Translations under genes and position numbers: made by a program
NCBI GenBank assembly: GCA_900541045.1
Contig: UQID01000018.1
Span: forward strand, 1-50,037
From: an uncultured Collinsella sp.
GTDB lineage: Bacteria; Actinomycetota; Coriobacteriia; Coriobacteriales; Coriobacteriaceae
DNA: 50,037 nt
Direction of reading: 5' to 3'
Notes under the pieces: generated by a model
Databases searched by the model: none
What the model was told of the DNA's origin: nothing
The model's input: the letters and a program-made list of their open reading frames with translations, nothing else
In this document: positions 24,320-32,803 of the stretch, piece after piece
Layout: the number at the start of each line of letters is the position of its first letter
Position numbering within the stretch: the first letter of the stretch is position 1

Positions 24320-27214
24320 TCACGACAGCTTGACGATCGGCGCGAAGCCCTTCATCAGCTTTTTGGTCTGACCGGTCTTTTCGAATTGAACCTCGATCAT
24401 GTCTCCGGCGACCGAGATCACGGTACCCGTGCCAAAGGTCTTGTGGCTCACGGTATCGCCTGCGGCAAAGTCCTGCGATGCGCTGGCGCGATCAACCTTG
24501 CGCTCCACCGTCGGGGACACCTTGGACGAGGGCTTTTTGGCTCGCGGTGCGCCCGAGCCAAAGGTCGAGGCAACACGGCCAGCGTCGGGCGAGACCCCAC
24601 GATGGCGCTCGGTCCCGTAGCTGCTGCCACCAAAGAAATCGTCAAAGCTCGATCCGCCGCGCGAACCGGAACCGCCAGTCGAGCGCGTATGCGAACCAAA
24701 TACCTTGCCGCCGTACATATCCGAACCCATGCCCGAGCCAAAGGTGCCGTGACGGTCGCCGCGCTTCTCCCAACCCGTGCCTTCAAAACCGGCAGAACCG
24801 ATACCGCTAAACTCGATATCCTCAAACGGAATCTCGTTGAGGAAGCGCGAGCGCGGGTTGGCAGAGGTCGAGCCGTAGGTGCGACGCGTGGCCGCATAGG
24901 TCAGGAACAGGCGCTTACGGGCACGCGTGATGGCGACGTAGGCCAGGCGACGCTCCTCCTCGAGCTTACCCGGGTCATCGCTGCCGCCAAAGTCGTGCAC
25001 GTGCGGGAAGATGCCCTCCTCCATGCCGGCCACGAACACCGCCGGGAACTCCAGGCCCTTGGCGGAGTGGATGGTCATCATGGTAATGGCATGCGTCTCG
25101 CCGGCCAGGGAATCCAAGTCGGAGCGCAGGGCCAGCCACTCCATGAGTGCCGGTAGCGCCTTACAGGTGAGCGGACCATAGGTGCGCTCAATCTCGTCGG
25201 CATGCACGGCACCCGCCGGCATCCCCGTCGGCGCGGCATACGCGTTGCCCGCGATGGCGGCGGCCAGGGCATCCTGCGGCGAGAGCGCCGGGGCGGTTAG
25301 GCTATCGAGCGGATTGGAACCTGCGGCATCGCGCGCGCCGACGAGTGCCTCAAACGAGGATGCCGGGGCAAATGGCCCCGGTTCGGGCGCGGGCGCGCTC
25401 ACCACGACGGGCTCGGCGCCGGCAGGCACGTCGGCAACACCAGCTGCGCGCAGCTCTTCCAAGCTCTCGAGCGTACCCTCGATGTCCTCGTGCGTCTCCT
25501 CAAATTCGGCAGCGACGCCCAGGAATTCCTGGATGTTCTCGGCACGGCTCTCAGACTCCATGGTGCCCTCGGCGCGAAACGCCTGCAGCAGACCCGTCTT
25601 ATCGACAATCATCTCGACGACGTCCTTGAGCTCGCCGTCCATGCGGCGGCCCTCGCGCACCAGCGACACAAAGCTTGACAGGCCATTGCGGACCTTGGCG
25701 CTAAACATGCCGGTTTCGGCACACGCAATCTCGCAAGCCTGGAAGAACGAGCAACGGTTGTCGCGCGCCAGCTGCTCGATTTTTTGGATCGAGGTGGAGC
25801 CGATGCCACGGCGCGGTGTGTTGATGACGCGCTTGACGCTCATCTCGTCGGCCGGGTTCACGATCATCTTAAGGTAGGCCATGACATCACGGATCTCGGC
25901 ACGGTCGAAGAATCGCGTGCCGCCCACGATCTTGTAGGGCACGCCCGCGCGCAGGAACATATCTTCGAGGATACGCGACTGGGCGTTGGTGCGATAGAAC
26001 ACGGCGATGTCGTCGTAGCTCGTGCCTTTGGCATGCAGTTTCTCGATCTCGCCGGCAATCCAGCGACCCTCGTCGCGTTCGTCGCTCGCCTGGAAGGCCT
26101 GGATCTTCTCGCCATCGCCCTCGGCCGTAAACAGGCGCTTGTCCTTGCGCTGCGAGTTGTGGCGCACCACGGCGTTGGCGGCGCTCAGGATGTGACCCGT
26201 AGAGCGATAGTTCTGCTCCAGCTTGACGGTCTTGCAGTTTTTAAAGTCCTTCTCAAAGTCCAGGATGTTGGTGATGTCGGCGCCACGCCAGCTGTAAATG
26301 GACTGGTCATCGTCGCCCACGACCATGAGGTTTTGGTACTTAGCGGCCAGCAGGTTGGCGATTTCGTACTGGACGTGGTTGGTGTCCTGATACTCGTCGA
26401 CGCTAATGTAGCGGAAGCGCTCTTGGTACTTATCGAGCACCTCGGGACGGGTGCGCAGCAGCTCGAGCGCGCGCACGAGCAGGTCGTCAAAGTCCATCGC
26501 ATTGGCGGCGCGCAGGCGGCGCTCCAGCTCTAGGTAGACCTGCGCGGCCTTTTTGTCGTTGGGGCTATCGGCGCTCTTGAGCATGTCCTCGGGGCCGATC
26601 ATGGCGTTTTTGGCCGAGCTAATCTTGCTGCGGATCATGTTGATGGGGAACTGCTTTTGCTCGATGCCGAGCGCCTGCATAATGTCGCGCACCATGCGCT
26701 TTGAGTCATCGTCATCGTAGATGGTGAACTGGCCGGTGTAGCCCAACAGGTCGGCGTCCTCGCGCAGCATGCGCACGCACATAGCATGGAAGGTGCACAC
26801 CCACATGCCACGGGTGCCGCTGGGAATGAGTGCCGCCAGACGCTCGCGCATCTCTGCCGCGGCCTTGTTGGTAAACGTAATGGCAAGAACCTGCCAAGGC
26901 TTAACACCCAGGTCGCCGAGCATATGTGCGATGCGGAAGGTCAAGACGCGGGTCTTGCCCGAGCCGGCGCCGGCGAGCACCAGCAACGGGCCCTCGGTGG
27001 ACAGGACCGCCTCGCGCTGGGCGGGATTAAGGCTGTCGATGTCGACGAGCGGTTTGGCGGGCTTGGGCGCCGGCGCGGGAGCGTCGTAGATGTCGAGCGG
27101 AACGAGCTCGGGCTCCGGCGCAGCGGGGGCGGTGTATGCATCGAGCGGCACGGGTTCCGGCGCGGGCGGTACGGGTACCGCGGCGTTCTTTTCCCAGGGC
27201 AGGGGCTGGGTCAT
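24320..27214 (-). CDS. pcrA: UvrD/PcrA-family 3'-5' DNA helicase
   Basis: 964 residues, superfamily 1A helicase. Walker A is AGAGSGKT, motif Ia TFTNKAA, DEYQDTNHVQ is motif II, GDDDQSIYSWRGA motif III, and the HSAKGLEF and VAITRARKRL motifs are V and VI. Known role: replication-fork clearance and nucleotide-excision or mismatch repair. It is longer than the usual 720-750 residues. There is a Pro/Ala-rich N-terminal tail of about 70 residues and a roughly 110-residue Ala/Pro/Gly-rich insert before motif V. A Gly/Ser-rich linker leads to the C-terminal Tudor-like domain (DTVSHKTFGTGTVISV). The start ATG at 27212-27214 has GAGGAG seven bases upstream. Confidence 0.93.
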   Translation of the reverse strand: MTQPLPWEKNAAVPVPPAPEPVPLDAYTAPAAPEPELVPLDIYDAPAPAPKPAKPLVDIDSLNPAQREAVLSTEGPLLVLAGAGSGKTRVLTFRIAHMLGDLGVKPWQVLAITFTNKAAAEMRERLAALIPSGTRGMWVCTFHAMCVRMLREDADLLGYTGQFTIYDDDDSKRMVRDIMQALGIEQKQFPINMIRSKISSAKNAMIGPEDMLKSADSPNDKKAAQVYLELERRLRAANAMDFDDLLVRALELLRTRPEVLDKYQERFRYISVDEYQDTNHVQYEIANLLAAKYQNLMVVGDDDQSIYSWRGADITNILDFEKDFKNCKTVKLEQNYRSTGHILSAANAVVRHNSQRKDKRLFTAEGDGEKIQAFQASDERDEGRWIAGEIEKLHAKGTSYDDIAVFYRTNAQSRILEDMFLRAGVPYKIVGGTRFFDRAEIRDVMAYLKMIVNPADEMSVKRVINTPRRGIGSTSIQKIEQLARDNRCSFFQACEIACAETGMFSAKVRNGLSSFVSLVREGRRMDGELKDVVEMIVDKTGLLQAFRAEGTMESESRAENIQEFLGVAAEFEETHEDIEGTLESLEELRAAGVADVPAGAEPVVVSAPAPEPGPFAPASSFEALVGARDAAGSNPLDSLTAPALSPQDALAAAIAGNAYAAPTGMPAGAVHADEIERTYGPLTCKALPALMEWLALRSDLDSLAGETHAITMMTIHSAKGLEFPAVFVAGMEEGIFPHVHDFGGSDDPGKLEEERRLAYVAITRARKRLFLTYAATRRTYGSTSANPRSRFLNEIPFEDIEFSGIGSAGFEGTGWEKRGDRHGTFGSGMGSDMYGGKVFGSHTRSTGGSGSRGGSSFDDFFGGSSYGTERHRGVSPDAGRVASTFGSGAPRAKKPSSKVSPTVERKVDRASASQDFAAGDTVSHKTFGTGTVISVAGDMIEVQFEKTGQTKKLMKGFAPIVKLS

Positions 27215-27275
27215 GGGCGACTCCTCATCTGACGGACGGCGCGCCTGCGGGCGGCGCCATAGTTTGAGCCGTACC

Positions 27276-27281
27276 AGTATA
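27276..27281 (-). promoter_or_regulatory. -10 box (TATACT) for pcrA
   Basis: TATACT preceded by GG on the minus strand, 62 bp before the pcrA start. No clear -35. The rest of the gap (27282-27420) shows nothing recognisable. Confidence 0.42.
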
Positions 27282-27423
27282 CCGAGCCGCGCGGACACCG
27301 ACGCAAATCACACCACGACTCCGTGCGCCACCGTCAGGCCCGCCCCAGCGGATTTGGTGCATTGGGGGGCCACCGATGTCATGGCAGCAGCGAGCGGCGG
27401 CCAGAGCGAACAAATTGGCATGA

Positions 27424-27465
27424 AAAGGGGGCGGCATAGACCTTTTGGTCATGCCACCCCCTTTG
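27424..27465 (-). terminator. Terminator of uppP
   Basis: Long stem AAAGGGGGCGGCATAGACC with GGTCATGCCACCCCCTTT, with small bulges and a TTTT loop; A-run/T-run flanks. It lies about 44 bp after the uppP stop. Confidence 0.8.
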
Positions 27466-27508
27466 AATGACAAGTTGTCGCTCTGGTCGCCGCGCAGTGT
27501 CAACCAAG

Positions 27509-28483
27509 TTACAGGCCGAGCATAGGCTCCAGGACAAAGAAGTACGCGAGCACCACGATGCCCAGGATGATGCGGTAGACGCCGAAGCACTTGAAGTCGT
27601 GACGGCGCACGAAGCCCATAAGCCACTTGATGGCAATGAGCGACACCACAAAGGCGACGACGCAGCCCACGCCCAGGATGGCGATTTCGTTGGTGCCGAA
27701 CGTGCCGCCCTTAATAAAGTACTTGACCAGCTTGAGCGCACTCGCGCCAAACATGACGGGAATGGCCAGGAAGAACGTAAACTTGGACGCCACCGAACGC
27801 GTGCAGCCCAAAAGCAGGCCGCCGATGATCGTGGAGCCGGAGCGCGATGTGCCCGGAATCAGCGAAAGCACCTGGAAGCAACCGATACCCAGCGCGGTCT
27901 TCCAGCTCAGATCCTCGAGCGTAGTGATGGAGCCAAAGTCCAAGCTATCGTCATCGTCTGCGGCGGCAGTCGCAGCGGGCGCGGCAAAATGCGCACCGGC
28001 GGGACGTCCGCCCGCCACCACAGCACGCGAACCAAACGAACCGGCAAGAGCAGCCTGGTCGCGCTTGTTCGCGCGCCAGTTCTCGATCACGATAAACAGC
28101 ACGCCGTACACAATGAGCGCCAACGCCACGACGGGAGCATTGTAGAAATGCTCCTCCATCCAGTCGTTAAGCGGCAGACCGATCGCCGCGGCGGGAATGC
28201 AGCCGAGCACAATCTTGCCCCATAGCACCCAGGTGTCGCGACGGCCCTCCTTGCCCTTGCTGGGAGAAAACGGGTTGAGGTCGTAGAAGAACAAAACGCA
28301 GACGGCCAAAATGGCGCCAAGCTGAATCACGACCAGGAACATATTCCAGAACGTCTCGCTCACGTTCATCTTGACGAACTCGTCCACCAAGATCATGTGA
28401 CCGGTCGACGAAACAGGCAGCCATTCGGTGATGCCCTCGACCAGGCCCATGAAGGCAGATTTTAGAAGCTCAATGATATCCAA
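27509..28483 (-). CDS. uppP: Undecaprenyl-diphosphatase (UppP/BacA)
   Basis: 324-residue membrane enzyme that recycles undecaprenyl diphosphate to the lipid carrier for peptidoglycan; overexpression gives bacitracin resistance. Active-site blocks are GLVEGITEWLPVSSTGHM near the N-terminus and PGTSRSGSTIIGG in the second half. Between them is an unusual hydrophilic insert of about 50 residues (Ala/Asp-rich, with DDDDS) not present in the 270-residue E. coli enzyme. The start is a TTG at 28481-28483 with GAGGGGG five bases before it; the long upstream open frame is spurious. Single gene, divergent from the stress protein. Confidence 0.93.
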   Translation of the reverse strand: MDIIELLKSAFMGLVEGITEWLPVSSTGHMILVDEFVKMNVSETFWNMFLVVIQLGAILAVCVLFFYDLNPFSPSKGKEGRRDTWVLWGKIVLGCIPAAAIGLPLNDWMEEHFYNAPVVALALIVYGVLFIVIENWRANKRDQAALAGSFGSRAVVAGGRPAGAHFAAPAATAAADDDDSLDFGSITTLEDLSWKTALGIGCFQVLSLIPGTSRSGSTIIGGLLLGCTRSVASKFTFFLAIPVMFGASALKLVKYFIKGGTFGTNEIAILGVGCVVAFVVSLIAIKWLMGFVRRHDFKCFGVYRIILGIVVLAYFFVLEPMLGL

Positions 28484-28635
28484 AGGGACCCCCTCGTTAG
28501 ACACCCGCCGATATTGTTCTGCGGACGGTGCGGGCGATGTCCCATTATCAACCGTTGGCGGCGCGCCTGCGCCTACCCTTACCAAAAAACTCGCCCGTTC
28601 ACAGAATTGCGAGCGGTCAAACCCAAATCCTTGGG

Positions 28636-28641
28636 TATAAC
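28636..28641 (+). promoter_or_regulatory. -10 box (TATAAC) for the stress protein gene
   Basis: GGG-TATAAC about 90 bp upstream of the start codon. TTGCGA at 28607-28612 is 23 bp away, too far for a standard -35. On the opposite strand GATAAT (28544-28549) may serve uppP. Confidence 0.38.
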
Positions 28642-28730
28642 TGCAACAAGATAAAGTGTCCGGCGGCCACGCATCCGCGCCCGCCCGACGCACGAGCCCC
28701 GCGCCCGTGCGATAGACCAAGGAGGAAACC

Positions 28731-29168
28731 ATGAACGAGGGCTATACCAAGGTATTTGTTTCGCTCGACGGTACTGAGCAGCAGGATTTTGTGCTCGCAC
28801 GCGCCATCAAGGTCGCCGCGAACAACGGCGCCAAGCTGATTATCGGCCACGTTATCGATTCCACGGCACTCGAGAGCGCTGGTTCCTATCCGGTCGATCT
28901 GGTCAACGGACTGGAGGAGGCATTTAAGAACTCCATCGCCAAGCAGCTCGAAGAGGCCAAGGCCAATCCCGATATTCCCGAGGTCGAGGTCATGATTCGC
29001 GCCGGCCGTATTCGCGAGACGCTCAAAGACGAGATGCTCGACGTGGTGAAGCCCGACCTGGTGCTCTGCGGCGCACGCGGCCTGTCCTCGATCAAGTATG
29101 CGCTCCTGGGTTCGATTTCGACGTTCCTGCTGCGCAATACGGACTGCGACATCTTGGTCGTGAAGTAG
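28731..29168 (+). CDS. Universal stress protein (UspA family)
   Basis: 145 residues, single Usp domain. It carries the ATP-binding pattern GARGLSSIKYALLGSIST (G-x2-G-x9-G-S/T) near the C-terminus, so it belongs to the ATP-binding subclass. The role is general stress or energy survival; the exact target is unknown. Strong AGGAGG precedes the ATG. Monocistronic with its own terminator. Confidence 0.93.
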   Translation: MNEGYTKVFVSLDGTEQQDFVLARAIKVAANNGAKLIIGHVIDSTALESAGSYPVDLVNGLEEAFKNSIAKQLEEAKANPDIPEVEVMIRAGRIRETLKDEMLDVVKPDLVLCGARGLSSIKYALLGSISTFLLRNTDCDILVVK

Positions 29169-29223
29169 CAAACGTACGCCTAACGCATCGCGGAGCGCAA
29201 GCCCACGTGCCCAAGTCTTCCAA

Positions 29224-29253
29224 GAGCGGGACCACCATTACGGTGGCCCCGCT
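29224..29253. terminator. Terminator between convergent usp and hipA
   Basis: Stem AGCGGG-A-CCACC / GGTGG-C-CCCGCT with an ATTAC loop, followed by TTGCTTT. It sits 6 bp from the hipA stop, so it may serve both strands. Confidence 0.78.
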
Positions 29254-29258
29254 TTGCT

Positions 29259-30548
29259 TTAGGCTGAGAATTGCTCCAGAACCCTCATTCTCTCAACGGA
29301 ATCCGTCTGAATTTTCAGAGCGACCCGACCCAAATCTCCGGTTGCAGAGGCAAGTTCTGCAAGCTGGGCAGACACCTCTTCAGCCACTTCCGCCGCGATG
29401 TTCTTGATCATCTTGAGTGGCAGATGCAAATCTTGAGACATGAATTCGAAATCTTCAGGAGTCACCCCATCGATCACCCGGTGATCCCCAATATCAATCC
29501 CAAGATTATGGTCGTATCCCATTATCGTCGTGCAAACAATATCGTATGCAGGGGCCAACCTCTTTTCCCGCCAACTCGGACTATAAAGAAACGAATGGTT
29601 CTTGAGATGCGAGTCGCAATTCCCCAACGCATAATCGACCATTACCTGACGAGCGAACATTTGAGTATCAGCAATTACGTTAGACGATTGCTCTCTTATC
29701 AATCGGCCGCAAAGAGCCATATAGCAGCTATCGGGACGTGTCTCGTATTTCATATACGAAGGCCAGCCAACCGCTTGGCAAAAATCCTCCTGATGCAGCC
29801 TCGGAGGCACATCGAATCCGCTCATCGACGGCGGCTCATTGCTCCAGATTCTGTCATAACGCTCGGAAAAGAACGCACCAGGAATCGTATCCGAAGCTTC
29901 TGAACGGGCAATTTCAAGCCCAGCAGCAGACGCTGCCGTCATGCAAATTAATTCGTTGAACGGCAAATCCGGATGTTTAGTTGAAGCAATCTTGACTATG
30001 TGAGTCGAGGGGGCAGAGCCGAGCGGCAGCATCCAATCCCCCGACCCGGCCTTTTTTGCATCTTTACCGCGCGGTAAAAACCAACCGGTTTTAGACTGAG
30101 CGCCCGCCAACGACAGCCTCGAATCCTGCATATCATTTGCAATCTCAAACACTTCCGCCTTAGAAAGTGCCTCAAAATCCTCGTCTTGCAGAGGACGATA
30201 GCCCGGATCGTAGCTCGATTTCTCATCGCCGAGAAACCTCAAGGCACCAACGCACTCATCGCCCAAACGCTCGAGCATCGATAAATAGTCTGACTGGGGG
30301 ATTTGAAAACGCATCGACAGCTCATGCCGAACCGGGCCCTCGGGAAGCATGCCCGAAAAGAAGGCCGAAAACTCATTGCTGGCATATGGCTCATGTCGCA
30401 AGGGAAGAGAAGCTGAGAGTGCGGCAGCATCGTCGCGTTCAAGATATCCCTCATCATATGCAAACGTCTCGTTTACGGGGTCGGCCCTCTCAAATTCTCC
30501 GACCAGCTCAAACGTTCCCCGATACTCACGATAAACCTTTAATGCCAT
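29259..30548 (-). CDS. hipA: HipA-family serine/threonine kinase toxin
   Basis: 429-residue HipA. In E. coli HipA phosphorylates glutamyl-tRNA synthetase and causes growth arrest and persistence. Kinase elements look intact: the phosphate loop region SLAGAQSKTGWF (about 146-157), the catalytic Asp in CDSHLKN (D312) and the metal Asp in APAYDIV (D336). The N-terminal Couple_hipA region is present, with the MLPEGPVRHEL block. The start overlaps the hipB stop by 10 bp, the normal antitoxin-first order. Codon use is visibly less GC-rich than the neighbours, suggesting transfer. The toxic target here is not known. Confidence 0.92.
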   Translation of the reverse strand: MALKVYREYRGTFELVGEFERADPVNETFAYDEGYLERDDAAALSASLPLRHEPYASNEFSAFFSGMLPEGPVRHELSMRFQIPQSDYLSMLERLGDECVGALRFLGDEKSSYDPGYRPLQDEDFEALSKAEVFEIANDMQDSRLSLAGAQSKTGWFLPRGKDAKKAGSGDWMLPLGSAPSTHIVKIASTKHPDLPFNELICMTAASAAGLEIARSEASDTIPGAFFSERYDRIWSNEPPSMSGFDVPPRLHQEDFCQAVGWPSYMKYETRPDSCYMALCGRLIREQSSNVIADTQMFARQVMVDYALGNCDSHLKNHSFLYSPSWREKRLAPAYDIVCTTIMGYDHNLGIDIGDHRVIDGVTPEDFEFMSQDLHLPLKMIKNIAAEVAEEVSAQLAELASATGDLGRVALKIQTDSVERMRVLEQFSA

Positions 30549-30784
30549 GAGCCGTCACCCCTCTCCCTCAGGATCAAATCGACCCCCAAGCTGTTAGCGA
30601 TTTGAAGGGTTTGGCGAAGATTGGCACCCGCCTTTCCACGCTCAAGCTCGCTCACAAAGCGCAAACTGCACTGGTTGAAATCAGCCACATCGCGTTGGGT
30701 ATAACCGAGCTTCTTCCGGCGCTCACGCAAATATGCACCGAGTTCAGCTGGGTCAAAAATCGTTCGCTCATTCCAGTCTTGCAT
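30539..30784 (-). CDS. hipB: HipB-like antitoxin, HTH (XRE) repressor
   Basis: 81 residues with a Cro/C1-type helix-turn-helix (LRERRKKLGYTQRDVADF ... CSLRFVSELERGK). It should bind HipA and repress the operon through the two palindromes upstream. The C-terminal tail typical of E. coli HipB is short (LRERGDGSWH). Start ATG at 30782-30784, 15 bp from the first operator. Confidence 0.92.
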   Translation of the reverse strand: MQDWNERTIFDPAELGAYLRERRKKLGYTQRDVADFNQCSLRFVSELERGKAGANLRQTLQIANSLGVDLILRERGDGSWH

Positions 30785-30798
30785 GCTAATCCCCTATG

Positions 30799-30857
30799 AT
30801 TATCCCAAACGGGATAATTATAGCACATCATGATGGAATTATCCCGTTTGGGATAAT
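30799..30857 (-). promoter_or_regulatory. Pair of HipB-type operators
   Basis: Two 20-bp palindromes, 30799-30818 and 30838-30857, each made of half-sites ATTATCCC and GGGATAAT around AAAC or GTTT. Each is the exact reverse complement of the other, centres 39 bp apart. The half-site agrees with the TATCC/GGATA core of the E. coli HipB operator but with 6 rather than 8 bp between. A TATAAT-like box (GATAATTATAG) lies between them. Confidence 0.88.
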
Positions 30858-30900
30858 TGTCTTAACGTGAATGACGCTCCGGGACGTTACACCGCGACGA

Positions 30901-31944
30901 CTACTCAAAGTATTGGAATTTGTTGGTCGAGAAGGCAAACGTGACGACGAAGCCTTCGCCGGGCTCGGATGCCGCGGTGACATCGATACCCATCTTGGAG
31001 CACAGACGCGCCACCAGGTAGAGGCCAATGCCCGTTGCGCGCTTGGTGGTGCGGCCGTTGTCGCCGGTAAAGCCCTTCTCGAACACGCGCGGCAGGTCGG
31101 CCGCGCTCACGCCGCAGCCGTTGTCCGCGACGGTGAGCTCGATGCGTTCGCTCGCCAGGCCCTCGTCCAGCAACGCGCCCGAAAACACGATCTTTGCGCC
31201 GTCCTCGCGCGCATATTTAATGCTGTTCTGAATGAGCTGGCCCAGAATAAACTCGAGCCACTTCTCGTCGGTAAAGACCTCAAAGTCGAGGTTCTCGCAC
31301 ACCGGGGCCACGTGCGCCGCGATGAGCTCGCGCGCGTTGGCCTTAATCGCGCCCGTCACCAAGGTCTTGAGATCCCAGCGGCGAATCAGGTAGTCGCGCT
31401 CCACGACTTCCGAACGCGCGTAGTACAGCGCCTGGTCGATATAGCGCTCCACGCGAGCCAACTCACGGCCCAGGTCATCCACACGAGACAGGTCGTCTTC
31501 GCTGCCATCCAGGTTTTCCAAAATTAGATGAGCCGCCGCCAGGGGCAGTTTGGCCTCGTGGACCCAGCTCTCGATATAGTCGCGATAGTCATCGGTCTGA
31601 CGCCGGCCTTCGGCAACCTCGTCGCAAGCGGCTTTGCCCACCCGGCGCAAGACCTCGTACTCGAGCTCGCCCTCGGCATAGGTCGGGCATTGCACCATCT
31701 CCTGCACCCATGCGGGGCTCTCGAGCTCCTCGGCCGCGCGCTCCAGCTGACGCAGAAAACGGCGGCGACGCGCGTACTCGACCACGATGCCGAGCATACC
31801 AAAGATAAAGGACACGCCGACCGCCACGACCACAATAGAAACGGGTGCACCGGCGACCGTCAGCACAAAGCAGCTCAGCAGCACGCCGCACGTCCACACG
31901 GCGACGGGAAGCAGCGCATCTTTAAAGAATTTGCCAAACGACAT
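30901..31944 (-). CDS. Sensor histidine kinase, BceS-like (intramembrane sensing)
   Basis: 347 residues. Two transmembrane helices (about 12-32 and 35-56) with almost no outside loop, the layout of BceS/GraS kinases that sense through a partner ABC transporter. The phosphorylated histidine is in IESWVHEAKLPLAAAH; the ATPase has QNSIKYA (N box), DNGCGV (G1), FEKGFTG (F) and TGIGLYLV (G2). It is encoded 9 bp after its response regulator. No BceAB-type transporter lies nearby, which is unusual for this class. Confidence 0.9.
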   Translation of the reverse strand: MSFGKFFKDALLPVAVWTCGVLLSCFVLTVAGAPVSIVVVAVGVSFIFGMLGIVVEYARRRRFLRQLERAAEELESPAWVQEMVQCPTYAEGELEYEVLRRVGKAACDEVAEGRRQTDDYRDYIESWVHEAKLPLAAAHLILENLDGSEDDLSRVDDLGRELARVERYIDQALYYARSEVVERDYLIRRWDLKTLVTGAIKANARELIAAHVAPVCENLDFEVFTDEKWLEFILGQLIQNSIKYAREDGAKIVFSGALLDEGLASERIELTVADNGCGVSAADLPRVFEKGFTGDNGRTTKRATGIGLYLVARLCSKMGIDVTAASEPGEGFVVTFAFSTNKFQYFE

Positions 31945-31953
31945 AGCCGGCCC

Positions 31954-32625
31954 CTAGACCGAATAGCCTTGGCCGCGATGCGTCGTCAAATACCCCTTGA
32001 TGCCGATTTTTTCGAGCGTGGTGCGCAGGCGGTTGATGTTGACGGTGAGCGTATTGTCGTCCACGAAGGCGTCGGAGTCCCACAGGTCCTGCATGATGGC
32101 CGAGCGCGAAACAATCTTGCCCGCGCGACTCAGAAGCAGTGAGAGGATACGCAGTTCGTTTTTGGTGAGCTCGGTGCTAGTGCCGGTTTGCGTGTTGGTG
32201 ACCATTGAGCGGGCGAGGTCGAGCTCCAGCCCCTTGTGGACAAGTGTACTGCGCTCGCCTGCCGCCGCGGTGCGACGCAGCAGTGCGTTGATGCGCGCCA
32301 CAAGCACGCGCGCGCTGTAGGGCTTGGGAACAAAGTCGTCCGCGCCGAGCGTCATGGCCATGACCTCGTCGATCTCGGTCGTGCGCGACGTGAGAACGAT
32401 GATGGGGACCTCGGATTCGCGACGGACCTCATGGCAGATGTGCTGGCCGTCTTTGACGGGAAGCGTGAGGTCGAGCAGCACCAGGTCGGGTGCGGCGGCG
32501 AGAATATCGCGCGAGACATGCTCAAACGATTCGCAGGCCTCGATTTCAAACCCAGCGCGGGCAAGGATGTCGACAAGCTCACGACGGATGGGCTCGTCGT
32601 CCTCAACGATATAGATCAGCGCCAT
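31954..32625 (-). CDS. OmpR-family response regulator (BceR-like)
   Basis: 223 residues. Receiver domain with acidic pair EDD near residue 8-10, phosphoacceptor Asp in LVLLDLTLP, Thr/Ser in VLTSR and the conserved Lys in VPKPYSA; then a winged-helix DNA-binding domain ending GYLTTHRGQGYSV. The start ATG at 32623-32625 gives the normal MALIYIVEDDE beginning, with GAGGGGAG upstream; the longer open frame is not used. First gene of the two-component operon. Confidence 0.93.
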   Translation of the reverse strand: MALIYIVEDDEPIRRELVDILARAGFEIEACESFEHVSRDILAAAPDLVLLDLTLPVKDGQHICHEVRRESEVPIIVLTSRTTEIDEVMAMTLGADDFVPKPYSARVLVARINALLRRTAAAGERSTLVHKGLELDLARSMVTNTQTGTSTELTKNELRILSLLLSRAGKIVSRSAIMQDLWDSDAFVDDNTLTVNINRLRTTLEKIGIKGYLTTHRGQGYSV

Positions 32626-32803
32626 GGATTCCGCTCCCCTCTTGGTTGTCTTGCCACCATTATGGCTGCGAAACTGCAGGTGTGCACCGCGCGCGGTGCC
32701 AAGGTGACAGAACTGTTCGCGAACGAAAGCGTTTGGTTCGCCCCTCGCTCGCAACGGGAGCGAGGATCAAATGATTATTAAATCCCCGTCCCAGAAAAAT
32801 CAT

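Noticed and set aside
30799..30857. CRISPR-like or transposon repeat reading of the hip palindromes.
   Set aside because: Only two copies, placed exactly at the hipB promoter and matching the known HipB half-site.
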